Notes: a model not told the origin generated them from the sequence alone. A stretch of 64,000 nucleotides of DNA from Sphingomonas sp. SRS2 (GCF_000971055.1 NZ_LARW01000040.1:1-64000), one strand, 5' to 3'; shown: positions 16,035 through 24,497, numbered from the stretch's first letter. Program-made: numbers and translations.

Positions 16035-17008
16035 CGTCGGGCTCCCACCAGCGCTTCGACGAGCCGTACGCTTTCGTCAAGGCGGCCAAGATCAGCGGGA
16101 ATCCGCAGGCGCGCTACACCAATCTGGCGGGTCAGGCGGGCGAAGCGTTGAAGATGATCGGCCTCCGCACGGCCAGACAGCAACGCTTTGCCGAAGCGGG
16201 TGATATAGGAGAAGCGCATAAGTGCGCCGAGGGCTTCGAAGCCTTCCAGCTGCTCTATGACAGGCTTGTCGCCGCCGCGATCGAGAATGAAAACATGGTC
16301 CAGGCGCAGTTGCCGGTGGGAGAAGGACGAAGCGGTGAGCCGATATTGGCGCTTGGCGAAGCCTGCATAAGCGAGCGGCAGCGCCTCGGCATTCGGCAAG
16401 GGAATCGCAGTCGAGCTTTCGTCCGACAGCTTGAGCTGGGCGAAGGCAGGCAGGATTCGCGGAACGATCGGATCGACGAGGTCGACGGCAAGAAGATCGT
16501 CGGTCAACAGCCGATGGCCCGCGCGTATCAGGGCTCCCGCTGTGGTCGACTTGCCCGCAAGCTTGTCGCCGACGAAGGCCGCGCTCATTCCATGAATTTC
16601 TACCGCGCTGGCATGGAGCAGAACCAGTCCGCGAAGGTGAAGAAGCAGCCCGAACACCGGCCCCAGCAGCGGGAATGCCAGGAAAGACATCGGCACATCG
16701 GGATAGGGCTCGATATCGATTCGCTGCACTCCGTCGAAACGGAAGGCGGCGACGCCGGGCCAGGCGAGATAATGCGCCCCCGAGGGATCGAGATCGATGA
16801 CCACGCCCCCACTCTTCGGTGGAAGCGGCCGGCCGCAGGGAGCGAGGCGAACGAGGATATCGGGATCTCGCCCGGTCAGTTCGGACGGCGATAATTCGGG
16901 CAAGGGGATGTGCGATCGGATCGTTAGCCCGAAAGCGAAATATTCGGCGGCGGGTGAATGCTGGATCGTCGCCGCCGCCCCAACCTCGTCATGATTGAGC
17001 TTCTTCAT
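16031..17008 (-). CDS. HPr-kinase-like lasso-precursor kinase (K protein)
   Basis: 325 aa. A P-loop GDKLAGKS lies at 147-154, preceded by HASAVEI (His132) and followed by LLTDDLLAVD (Asp170/171). This is the arrangement of HPr kinase/phosphorylase catalytic domains, but the protein lacks the recognisable HPr-kinase N-domain and sits in a lasso operon. Homologues in paeninodin-type clusters (PadeK, THcoK, and a Sphingobium yanoikuyae enzyme) phosphorylate the C-terminal Ser of the precursor peptide. The precursor here does end in Ser. Start ATG 17008 overlaps the cyclase stop by 4 nt; a longer frame to 17068 lies within the cyclase gene and is rejected. Confidence 0.88.
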   Translation of the reverse strand: MKKLNHDEVGAAATIQHSPAAEYFAFGLTIRSHIPLPELSPSELTGRDPDILVRLAPCGRPLPPKSGGVVIDLDPSGAHYLAWPGVAAFRFDGVQRIDIEPYPDVPMSFLAFPLLGPVFGLLLHLRGLVLLHASAVEIHGMSAAFVGDKLAGKSTTAGALIRAGHRLLTDDLLAVDLVDPIVPRILPAFAQLKLSDESSTAIPLPNAEALPLAYAGFAKRQYRLTASSFSHRQLRLDHVFILDRGGDKPVIEQLEGFEALGALMRFSYITRFGKALLSGRAEADHLQRFARLTRQIGVARLRIPADLGRLDESVRLVEALVGARR

Positions 17009-18870
17009 GCCGCGACACCTTGGCGCTGCGCAGGCCAGACACGCCCCTGTCCGCGCCTTTCCAGCCATAGCGCCAGCATGATCGTTCGCCAGACCGCGAA
17101 CAGTGAGCCGCCATCGACACCGCGCCCCTTATCCAACAGCCGGTCGAGGGCCGCTTTGGCGATATCCATATCGACATAAGCGCTTACCCCGCCTCGATCG
17201 CCGCGGACGAGGTTGCACACCAGCTGCTGACGGCGCAGCAGCGCATCGGCCAGCGCCGGAGCGAAATTATATTTGTCCAGCCGCAGTCGCACCGTTTCCG
17301 GCATAATTCCCTTCATCGCCTCTCGCAGCACGCGCCGTGGCAGGCCATCGGCCAGCTTTTCGCGCGATGGCAGCGAGAGGCAGAACTTCGCGAGCTTCAG
17401 ATCATAGAAGGGATAGCGGCTCCTCACCCCGGCCGCCGCCGACATCCGGTCGAGTATCTCGAAGCCATAGGCCTGCTGCGGGGCCGAAAGCGCTTCAATA
17501 TGCAGGTCGCGTTCACTGTGCCGGGCCGAACGCCGTACCGGCGACCGATCCTGCCGGTCGGACAGATTGACGCGGGCCGCCAGTTCCGGCGCAACCAGAT
17601 CATCCGAAGAGGCCGGTGCCTCGCCGGACCAGCCCAATCTCGTCCGCGCCTCGTCCCAGCGCCGCCGTACCACCCGGACGCCAGCAATATGGCTTAGATA
17701 GGGCGACATGATCTGCCAGGGCGAAACGCCGTAGATCCCCGCGATGCCCGCGCTTTCGCGCCACAGATCGCGCCATTGCCCATCGGTCGCCAGTTCATTG
17801 AGCCGCCCGAGGCCGTGCGAGACGATCTCATCGCCACCATGGCCATCGAGCAGCACCGCGATGCCGGCAGTCGCCGCCCGCGCATAGATGCGCCGCGACA
17901 AGCTGACATTATAGGCGACGAACGGGCCCTCCTGCTCATCGAGCAGCGCCGGGAGTTCGGCAAGCGGGTCATCGTCATCGCCCGAGATGAAATCAGGTTC
18001 GAAGCGGCCAGTCTCGAGGATGGCTTCGATATGCGGGCGCTCGTTCCAGCCGGGGGTGCGATCGAGGGTCAGCGACAGGCTCCGCATCGGGCGAATGCCG
18101 GCTGCCTCCAGCGCGACTGCCGATGAATCCAGGCCGCCACTCAACATTACGCCTGTAGATGGCTCGACCAGCCGGCGACCAACCGCATCGCGAAACAATG
18201 TCCGGAACGTCTCGGGTGCGTTGCGGTGTTCTGCCACCGACACGTCCGACGGTTTCCAGAAGCCTGTGATGCGCGACGATGTCCGCGTCACCGTCAGCGC
18301 GTGGCCGGGCGGTAGCCGACATATGCCGCGATGGATCGTAACGCTGTGGTCGGCATAGCCGCCTGCGATCAGGTCGGCGATACCCGCTTCGTCCGGCTCA
18401 TCGCCGATCGCGGGAATTGCAGTCAGGAAAGAGGTGATGGTCGCGGCCGCGAACAGCCGGTCGTCGAGATGATAGTAGAAAGGCCGGACACCGAAATGAT
18501 CGCGGGCGCAAAACAGAATATCGCGCCTCCGATCGTAGAGGATGAAGGCAAACTCGCCCTCCAGCCGCTCGGGGCAATCTTCCCCCCAGCGTCGATAGGC
18601 CGCAGCAATGATCGCCGGGTCCAACAGCGATCTGGACAAACCCAACTCCGCGACAAGTTCGGCGCGATTGTCGAGCCGGGCGTCGGCCGCGACGGCGATC
18701 GGCGAGGCATCATCGCGCCCGTCGATCGGAAGCGACGCCCCGACCGCCCAGTCGAAGCGGCGGTGCCAGTACAGCAGGCCACGTCTGAGCAATGCGGCTT
18801 CAGCGGAGCCCAGCCCACTTCCGGCGACAGGCGCGCCGTCACGCCGGAAAATACCCGCGAACGCGTTCAT
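17005..18870 (-). CDS. Lasso cyclase (asparagine-synthetase-like, C protein)
   Basis: 621 aa, with an N-terminal class II glutaminase-like domain and a C-terminal synthetase domain. The ATP-binding P-loop SGGLDSS is at 244-250. Position 2 is Asn instead of the catalytic Cys of glutamine-dependent synthetases, so it cannot hydrolyse glutamine. That is typical of lasso cyclases, which adenylate the side-chain carboxylate of the ring Asp/Glu and let the Gly1 amine attack. It overlaps B2 by 4 nt (18867-18870) and the kinase by 4 nt. Length and motifs are complete, so it is probably active. Confidence 0.93.
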   Translation of the reverse strand: MNAFAGIFRRDGAPVAGSGLGSAEAALLRRGLLYWHRRFDWAVGASLPIDGRDDASPIAVAADARLDNRAELVAELGLSRSLLDPAIIAAAYRRWGEDCPERLEGEFAFILYDRRRDILFCARDHFGVRPFYYHLDDRLFAAATITSFLTAIPAIGDEPDEAGIADLIAGGYADHSVTIHRGICRLPPGHALTVTRTSSRITGFWKPSDVSVAEHRNAPETFRTLFRDAVGRRLVEPSTGVMLSGGLDSSAVALEAAGIRPMRSLSLTLDRTPGWNERPHIEAILETGRFEPDFISGDDDDPLAELPALLDEQEGPFVAYNVSLSRRIYARAATAGIAVLLDGHGGDEIVSHGLGRLNELATDGQWRDLWRESAGIAGIYGVSPWQIMSPYLSHIAGVRVVRRRWDEARTRLGWSGEAPASSDDLVAPELAARVNLSDRQDRSPVRRSARHSERDLHIEALSAPQQAYGFEILDRMSAAAGVRSRYPFYDLKLAKFCLSLPSREKLADGLPRRVLREAMKGIMPETVRLRLDKYNFAPALADALLRRQQLVCNLVRGDRGGVSAYVDMDIAKAALDRLLDKGRGVDGGSLFAVWRTIMLALWLERRGQGRVWPAQRQGVAA

Positions 18871-19298
18871 CGCGCCGCCCCCTGAAGGTCGATCAGCGTA
18901 GTGAAACGGTCGAGATCCTCCTCCTGCCCACCAATCAGAACATGATCATCATCGATCAGCCAGGCGTGGGCGGCGACGCTGCCGTCATCGCGGCGCTGGA
19001 CGCCGATCCGCACGACGGTCAGGTGGCCGGCCCGATGGCAGAGATAATGCCCTGCCAGCGCCTGGGTCAGGCAGGTGGCGGCCGGCACGAGCCGCGCCGC
19101 ATGGCGAATCGCCCACATCATAAGTGGAACATTGGTGGCGGACCGGCGCGATCGGCCGGCCAGTGCAATCCGGCGCAGCAATGGCTGATAGCCCACCATG
19201 GTCAATCCGAAGCGGACCAGCACAACGACCAGAAGACAGTGCAACAGCAACCGGCCATGACGCCAGCCCAGCGCCATGCGTCTACGCAGCCGGAACAT
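18867..19298 (-). CDS. Lasso leader peptidase (transglutaminase-like, B2 protein)
   Basis: 143 aa, the usual size for a stand-alone B2. It shows the transglutaminase-like catalytic residues: Cys76 in AATCLTQAL and His111 in AAHAWL, with an Asp shortly after. A hydrophobic helix at about 18-36 is common in these proteins. It cuts the leader from the precursor once the leader is presented by B1. It overlaps B1 by 17 nt and the cyclase by 4 nt, which indicates tight translational coupling. Confidence 0.92.
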   Translation of the reverse strand: MFRLRRRMALGWRHGRLLLHCLLVVVLVRFGLTMVGYQPLLRRIALAGRSRRSATNVPLMMWAIRHAARLVPAATCLTQALAGHYLCHRAGHLTVVRIGVQRRDDGSVAAHAWLIDDDHVLIGGQEEDLDRFTTLIDLQGAAR

Positions 19299-19587
19299 CG
19301 TCGATCTTGATGAGTCCGGAGGCGCTCAGCGCTGACAGCAGATTGTCGATATCCCGCACGCAACGGTCGGGATCGACATCGAAACTTTCCATGACCGACC
19401 GGCGGAGATCACCTACGGTCGCACGGTTGCCGAGTTCGGTCCAGATATGGGCGCCCACCCGATTCAGCTTGAAATAGCGGCTGCGGTCGAGATCCAGCAG
19501 CACCGCATCGCCGTCCAGATCGCAGGACACGACATCCCGGCCGGGCACGACAATCGAAGATGAGGATATTGCCAGTGGGAGAGGCAT
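19282..19587 (-). CDS. Lasso leader-binding protein (PqqD-like, B1 protein)
   Basis: 101 aa with the PqqD/RiPP-recognition-element fold signature: a short beta-hairpin DGDAVLLDLDRSRYFKLNRVG, then helices around HIWTEL and VGDLRRSV, and a C-terminal LLSALSASGLIKI. It binds the YxxPxL motif of the leader peptide and presents it to B2. Start ATG 19587; AAGGA is close to it (2-nt spacer), weaker than the precursor's site. It follows the precursor after an 83-bp gap containing a strong hairpin. Confidence 0.92.
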   Translation of the reverse strand: MPLPLAISSSSIVVPGRDVVSCDLDGDAVLLDLDRSRYFKLNRVGAHIWTELGNRATVGDLRRSVMESFDVDPDRCVRDIDNLLSALSASGLIKIDDVPAA

Positions 19588-19621
19588 GGTCCTTGGTCCG
19601 ATCGAATTATGGGCGTGTGGC

Positions 19622-19650
19622 GGCCAACTGCGGCAACACCGCAGTTGGCC
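19622..19650. promoter_or_regulatory. 12-bp hairpin between precursor and biosynthetic genes
   Basis: GGCCAACTGCGG (19622-19633) and CCGCAGTTGGCC (19639-19650) form a perfect stem with a 5-nt loop. In the direction of the operon no U-run follows, so it is more likely a partial terminator or 3'-end stabiliser that lets precursor mRNA exceed processing-gene mRNA. Such intergenic hairpins after the precursor gene are known in proteobacterial lasso clusters. On the plus strand TTTT follows directly. Confidence 0.7.
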
Positions 19651-19670
19651 TTTTCGAAACGTCGAAAGGA

Positions 19671-19811
19671 TCAGGAAAAAGTCAGATCCGAAACCGGCGT
19701 TCCGGAGGAGAATGACGCGTCCAGCACGGTGCCGTCGGCACCACCCTGCGTCACCGCCTCAAACGATCCTACCTCCATAAGTTCAGGCGTTTCATAGTCA
19801 GCTTTGGACAT
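19671..19811 (-). CDS. Lasso peptide precursor (A), 22-aa leader plus 24-aa core
   Basis: 46 aa, started at ATG 19811 with a strong AAGGAGG site 6 nt upstream; a longer frame to 19877 lacks this. The leader contains Y6-x-x-P9-x-L11 and G15-x-F17, the B1 recognition pattern, and Thr21 at the -2 position that B2 enzymes require. The core therefore starts at Gly23. It begins GGADGTVLD, giving a predicted nine-residue Gly1-Asp9 macrolactam, and ends TPVSDLTFS. The C-terminal Ser24 fits phosphorylation by the cluster kinase. The bulky Phe12 or Phe23 could act as a plug. If cleavage were one residue later the ring would be eight residues. Confidence 0.92.
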   Translation of the reverse strand: MSKADYETPELMEVGSFEAVTQGGADGTVLDASFSSGTPVSDLTFS

Positions 19812-20400
19812 TTTCAACCTCCTTGCTCCACACATTGACCAATCTCGCACGCCAAAGCGCTCAAGCAGTCGAGCCAAGGGTGTTGCGCCAACCGCACACT
19901 GTCAACATCATGGGTAAGTTGGTGTTAGTACATCGCCCATTCATCTTGGCCCTTAGCCAGATATAATGGAATACTATTGCCTGAATATAACGATCGAATA
20001 TTACCGAATTTGGCAAATCTCTTCGAATTTACACAGTAACAATTTAATAAATTGAAATGCAACTCCACTAATTTAAATATATACGATGAGATACGCCTCT
20101 TTATTGCACCGCAATATAGAATATATCTCCTGCGAAGAGATTTGTTCCGTATATAGGAAAAATATATTAGGCTGGCGCGCCGACGCGAGTGAAGGTCGTT
20201 ATCGACAATCTAAGTGATATTACTGAATCGACCGGATCGTGCGATCTGACGAGGCCACGCCTTTGTTGCGAAGGCGATACGATAGAGGGTGCATTGTTCG
20301 CGCCATGTGTAACGCCATTTAACGGTATCAGCGGCGCGTGACAGCCAATTTCACCCCCTAACCGTCACCGCCAGATCAGCCGCGCCGAGTCGGCGGCGTG
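19812..20400. promoter_or_regulatory. AT-rich upstream region of the lasso operon
   Basis: 589 bp with no supported gene. About 19960-20170 is strikingly AT-rich against the GC-rich surroundings. It contains a perfect 12-bp inverted repeat, CAAATCTCTTCG (20014-20025) and CGAAGAGATTTG (20133-20144), 107 bp apart. A TTGACA-like -35 for the operon is present on the minus strand at 19905-19900, without a clear -10. The operon promoter must lie here. The low GC may reflect regulatory DNA bound by a silencer or a remnant of transfer. Confidence 0.5.
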
Positions 20401-21408
20401 CTAAACCCGCAGCGAGCGCCATCGCTCGACAAAAGCAGCGCCGGCCGGCGAACGACGTATCAATTGAATGATGCCCTGCCGAAGCCCCTGTCCGGCTGGT
20501 TGTCCATTACCCTTTTCGCGTTGGAAACGCGTCCGCGCCGCGTCGGTCCGGCTGGTCGGCCAGGTGATCCGCTGGCCCTCGACGCTGAGCACCGGACGGC
20601 CACTAAGTTCGGCGATCTCCACCGCCTGGCGGTCATCACTCTCCACGAACAGGCAGGCGTTCGTGCGCCGGTAGACCTTCGCCTTATGGATGGCGTGAAG
20701 CTTGAGCCGCCGCCGTTCCTCCGCCGTGACCCCGTCCAGCATCCACAGATTCTCGTAATCAACCGCATGGGTGCGCAGCCATTTCTCGGTTTCGGCGCGA
20801 TATTTCTCGAGGCGGCTCGTTACCAGATGCTTGATCCGCACCCCCGGCTGGAGCAGCGGCCGCGCATTGAGCAGGAACTGCTGGTAGCGCTCGCCGTCGT
20901 CATTATCCTCGTCGGCAGGATCGTGGCAGAGCACACCATCGATATCGAAGCAGGAATCGGCCAGCCGGTTGTGGCGCATCAGATTCCACTGGAATATCCT
21001 GGGATGCTGGACGAGTTCCAGCCACACATCGATTTCGGGATGTTCTTCCTGCACGGCATAGACCGCACAATAGGTGACGTCGGCGCCGGGCCGTTCGGCT
21101 TCGATGCGACTGCGCACCTCCGCCATCGACGTACCCGACAAGATGCTGTCGTCCACCACGAGCACGCGACCCGGGGTTTCCGAACCATCGACTCGCATCG
21201 TGTCGCGAACCGTTCGACCAACGAACGGTCGCAAGCCCGCGAGATAGCTTTCGAGATCGACGAACGGCAGGTTAAGATGGGTGGCCATCATGTTGGCGGC
21301 GAGCATGCCGCTGCGCGGAATGCCGACGATCAGATCGACGTCGGCCGGTAGTCGATAGCTGTTGCGGGTGATGCTCGCAGCCAGATCGGCAAAGGAGCGA
21401 TATTCCAT
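20401..21408 (-). CDS. Phosphoribosyltransferase-like plus HAD-like fusion protein
   Basis: 335 aa. The N-terminal half is a type I phosphoribosyltransferase fold: VDLIVGIPRSGMLAANMMA is the substrate loop region and RVLVVDDSILSGTSM is the PRPP-binding motif. The second half contains CFDIDGVLCHDP, the HAD nucleophile motif, and a KHLVTSRLEKYRAETEKWL segment typical of HAD motif II. Similar PRTase-HAD proteins occur in glycan loci, but I cannot name a reaction. It sits between the lasso operon and the polysaccharide genes, reading away from them; its upstream gap (21409-21635) holds nothing recognisable. Confidence 0.75.
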   Translation of the reverse strand: MEYRSFADLAASITRNSYRLPADVDLIVGIPRSGMLAANMMATHLNLPFVDLESYLAGLRPFVGRTVRDTMRVDGSETPGRVLVVDDSILSGTSMAEVRSRIEAERPGADVTYCAVYAVQEEHPEIDVWLELVQHPRIFQWNLMRHNRLADSCFDIDGVLCHDPADEDNDDGERYQQFLLNARPLLQPGVRIKHLVTSRLEKYRAETEKWLRTHAVDYENLWMLDGVTAEERRRLKLHAIHKAKVYRRTNACLFVESDDRQAVEIAELSGRPVLSVEGQRITWPTSRTDAARTRFQREKGNGQPAGQGLRQGIIQLIRRSPAGAAFVERWRSLRV

Positions 21409-21635
21409 TGGGAGCGATACTCCATTTAGCCCAACTCTCAGCCTGTTTCCTGCCCCGCACGGCGCGATTGCGCTTCATGCAACTCCAACCATCTGAAGGT
21501 ACACCATTATTTCTGCGCGGTAATGCCTATGCTGCAAAGCGGTATGACTTTGGGCCCAATGGTTGCAGACGGGGCCTCAACGACAAGAGCGCGCAAAGGC
21601 TCTCGCCCTCTCGCAGGCCGCACGCTCAAGCGCGT

Positions 21636-22775
21636 TTACGGCACGCTTGCCGGGTAGCCTGCCGGGCCAGCCTCCAAGCCGAGACGGGCAGCCACGACTT
21701 CGGCGATCGCGAGAGACGCGGTAAGTCCGGGCGATTCGATCCCGAACAGGTTTACCAGGCCGGGAAGGCCATGGCGCTCGGGCCCATCGATGCGGAAGTC
21801 GGCGACGGCGGATCCGGGTCCGCCGATCTTGGGGCGCACTCCGGCATAGCCAGGCTGCAGCCGGTTGGCATCGATCCCCGCCCAGATCAGTCGGGCGGCG
21901 GCGAGAAATTGCGTCCCCCGCGCCGGATCGACGGTATAATCTACCGCATCGATCCATTCGACGTCTGGGCCGAAGCGCGCCATGCCAGCCATGTCGAGGG
22001 TAAGATGCGTGCCAAGGCCGCCCGGCACCGGCACCGGATAGATCAGATGCCGGAACGGCACGCGCCCCGAATAGGTGAAGTAGACACCGCGGGCATAGCG
22101 GATGTCCGGAACATGCTCGGCGGCGAGGCCCTCGGTGGAAAGGGCAATATCATGGGCGGCCAGCCCCCCTGCATTGACAACCGACCGGGCGACCGCCGCC
22201 GGCTCGCGCTCACCGTTGATATGCACACCCCAGCCGCCGGACCTGCGCGAGAGGCCCGTGACCGTGGATCGCCCGGCGAAGATCGCGCCATGGGCGGCCG
22301 CCTCCCCCAGCAGGGTGTTCATATAAGCGTGCGAGTCGATGATTCCCGTTGATGGTGACAGCAACGCCTCATGGCAGACGAGCTCGGGTTCGATATCCGC
22401 AGCTTCGCGGGCAGACAGACGGCGCAGATCGTCGACGCCTGCGGCATCGGCAGCCATCTTTATCTCGTCGAGGCGGATCGCCTGCGCGGCATCGGCAGCG
22501 AAGATGATCTTGCCGGTGCGGCGGTGCGGCACATCATGATCGGTGCAATATCTGTAAAGTAATGCCCGCCCGCGTGTGCAGAGCGATGCCTTAAGAGATC
22601 CACGCGGATAATAAATACCGGCGTGGATCACTTCACTATTTCTTGAGCTCGTCCAAGTTCCATGCGCAGCCTCGCCATCGACAATGATCGTTTCGTAGCC
22701 GAAAACAGCGAAGGACCGGGCAATAGATAGCCCAACGACGCCGCCACCGATCACGACGACATCAATCATCAACAT
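21636..22775 (-). CDS. FAD-dependent oxidoreductase, L-2-hydroxyglutarate-oxidase-like
   Basis: 379 aa of the DAO family. It has the N-terminal FAD-binding VVVIGGGVVGLSIARSFA, then the TSSRNSEVIHAGIYYP segment characteristic of L-2-hydroxyglutarate dehydrogenase/LhgO-type proteins, and a C-terminal GIESPGLTASLAIAEVVA flavin-contact segment. The family oxidises 2-hydroxy acids. Located at the edge of the polysaccharide locus and divergent from a glycosyltransferase, it may act on an acidic substituent or be unrelated metabolism. Confidence 0.8.
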   Translation of the reverse strand: MLMIDVVVIGGGVVGLSIARSFAVFGYETIIVDGEAAHGTWTSSRNSEVIHAGIYYPRGSLKASLCTRGRALLYRYCTDHDVPHRRTGKIIFAADAAQAIRLDEIKMAADAAGVDDLRRLSAREAADIEPELVCHEALLSPSTGIIDSHAYMNTLLGEAAAHGAIFAGRSTVTGLSRRSGGWGVHINGEREPAAVARSVVNAGGLAAHDIALSTEGLAAEHVPDIRYARGVYFTYSGRVPFRHLIYPVPVPGGLGTHLTLDMAGMARFGPDVEWIDAVDYTVDPARGTQFLAAARLIWAGIDANRLQPGYAGVRPKIGGPGSAVADFRIDGPERHGLPGLVNLFGIESPGLTASLAIAEVVAARLGLEAGPAGYPASVP

Positions 22776-22905
22776 AGATTAGGCCCATGAGATCGTGATC
22801 TCCGTCACATATTGTACGAATTAAATCCCTTATGCTTTGTATCATCAATCCGTCTATGGTAATGCACTTTCAGTCGTTGTTGCCATGCGTTCAATAGGAG
22901 GCGCT

Positions 22906-23883
22906 ATGCGATCCGTTTCCGCGGTGGTTCTCACCTATAATCGACGCGATCTGGTGGAGGATTGCCTCCGCGCGATCGGGGCTCAGTCCCATCCCGTGGA
23001 TCGAATCGTGGTCATCGACAATGGCAGCACCGACGGCACTGCAGACATGCTGGCGCGGAACTGGTCGGACAAGATCGAGCTTCACATCCTGCCGAAGAAC
23101 CTCGGCGCGGCAGGCGGCTTCAACGCGGGCATCCGGATGGCCTATCGCTCGCAGGCCGACGCGATCTGGGTGATGGACGATGACGTGATGCCCGATCCCG
23201 ACGCGCTCGAACGGCTGATCGATGCCGACGCGCTGCTGCGCGCGCGACACCTCGATCCGCCTTTCGTCATCTCGACCGCGCGAACCCCCGGCGGCATCGT
23301 CACCAACGTCCCCGACATCGACCTGGCCCGCAACAGCCTGTCCTACCAGAACTGGCCTGAACTGCTCGAACACTGCCTGGTGCCGGTGCGGCGGGCGACC
23401 TTCGTGTCGATCCTGCTGCCTCGCGCGACGCTCGACGAGTTCGGCCTGCCGATCGCATCGATGTTCATCTGGGGCGAGGATACCGAATATACCGCGCGGA
23501 TCACGCGCGAGCGGGCCGGCTATCTGGTCGGCAACAGCCGCGCCGTCCATGTTCGCCAGCTCGATGGCAAACTCGATATCCGCACCGAGACCAATCCCAC
23601 CCGGATCGGCTATCATTATTATTTCCTGCGCAATCAGGCTTACAACGTCCGCCACTATCAATCGGCCGGCGCCTTTATCCGCCACCTGTTCCGACAGGCG
23701 AAGATCGCGGGCAAATTGTTGCTGACCGGCCAGTTTCGCAAGGCGAAGATCGTCGCCACGGGGACGATGTCGGGAATCATCTTCCGTCCCACGATCGAGG
23801 CTGCGGATGCGCCGATCGATACGAGCGGCTGGCAGTCCTTCATGATGATGACCGAACAGATTATCACTACCGCCGCGGCATGA
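22906..23883 (+). CDS. Family 2 glycosyltransferase (rhamnosyltransferase-like)
   Basis: 325 aa. The GT-A fold starts immediately (VSAVVLTYNRRDLVEDCL) with VIDNGSTDGTADML, and WVMDDDVMPDPDAL carrying the metal-binding DxD-type motif. The later part resembles GlfT2/rhamnosyltransferase-type GT2 enzymes with an IWGEDTEYTARI acceptor/base motif. The start is ATG 22906 with AGGAGG close upstream; the longer frame from 22837 is rejected. It transfers a sugar from a nucleotide donor to a lipid-linked repeat unit in the cytoplasm. Convergent with the epimerase gene across a hairpin. Confidence 0.88.
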   Translation: MRSVSAVVLTYNRRDLVEDCLRAIGAQSHPVDRIVVIDNGSTDGTADMLARNWSDKIELHILPKNLGAAGGFNAGIRMAYRSQADAIWVMDDDVMPDPDALERLIDADALLRARHLDPPFVISTARTPGGIVTNVPDIDLARNSLSYQNWPELLEHCLVPVRRATFVSILLPRATLDEFGLPIASMFIWGEDTEYTARITRERAGYLVGNSRAVHVRQLDGKLDIRTETNPTRIGYHYYFLRNQAYNVRHYQSAGAFIRHLFRQAKIAGKLLLTGQFRKAKIVATGTMSGIIFRPTIEAADAPIDTSGWQSFMMMTEQIITTAAA

Positions 23884-23890
23884 CGCAGCG

Positions 23891-23914
23891 TCGCTCCGGC
23901 CTGTGCCGGAGCGA
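23891..23914. terminator. Bidirectional hairpin terminator
   Basis: TCGCTCCGGC (23891-23900), a CTGT loop and GCCGGAGCGA (23905-23914) form a perfect 10-bp stem between the convergent glycosyltransferase and epimerase genes. No U-run follows on either strand. Confidence 0.6.
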
Positions 23915-23939
23915 GCATGTGCATCATCGGGACGGAGCC

Positions 23940-24488
23940 CTAGAATATCGGTTTCGCCGACTGGTCGATCAGGGGCCAGCTCGCGTCTTTGTCGGAAATC
24001 GTAGAGACCGGCAGAGGCCAGTCGATGTCGAGCAGCGGATCGCTGTAGCGCACCCCGCCCTCGGCTTCGGGCGTGTAGGGCGCGGTGACGAGATAGCTGA
24101 CCTCGATATCGTCGACGAGCGTCTGGAAACTATGGGCAAAACCCGGCGGGACATAGAGCTGACGGCGGTTTTCGGCTGAAAGCTCGAATCCCTCATGCTT
24201 CAGATAGGTCGGCGATCCACTGCGCATATCGACGATCACATCGAGGATCGCGCCACGCACGCAACGGACCAGCTTGGCCTCGGTATAGGGCGGGCGCTGA
24301 TAATGCATCCCGCGGATCGTCCCCTTGTCGGCGGAAACCGACATATTCTGCTGGACGAAATCGGTAAGCAGGTCGTGGGCTGCGAACTCCTTCGCGCACA
24401 TGGTTCGTGCGAACATGCCGCGCTCGTCGCCACGCGGCTCGACGTCGATCAGCCAGGCGTCCTGAAGCGTGGTCTTATGGAAGATCAT
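23940..24488 (-). CDS. rfbC: dTDP-4-dehydrorhamnose 3,5-epimerase-like protein
   Basis: 182 aa cupin of the RmlC family. It shows RGDERGMFARTM, the NMSVSADKGTIRGMHYQ segment with the catalytic His, then VRCVRGAILDVIVDMR and VPPGFAHSFQTL, and ends with PLLDIDWP. It epimerises C3 and C5 of a 4-keto-6-deoxy nucleotide sugar. The other three rml genes are not in this window. Here it is the last of a four-gene unit with a cytidylyltransferase, so the substrate could be a CDP-linked rather than dTDP-linked keto sugar. Confidence 0.9.
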   Translation of the reverse strand: MIFHKTTLQDAWLIDVEPRGDERGMFARTMCAKEFAAHDLLTDFVQQNMSVSADKGTIRGMHYQRPPYTEAKLVRCVRGAILDVIVDMRSGSPTYLKHEGFELSAENRRQLYVPPGFAHSFQTLVDDIEVSYLVTAPYTPEAEGGVRYSDPLLDIDWPLPVSTISDKDASWPLIDQSAKPIF

Positions 24489-24497
24489 GAAGGCTCC

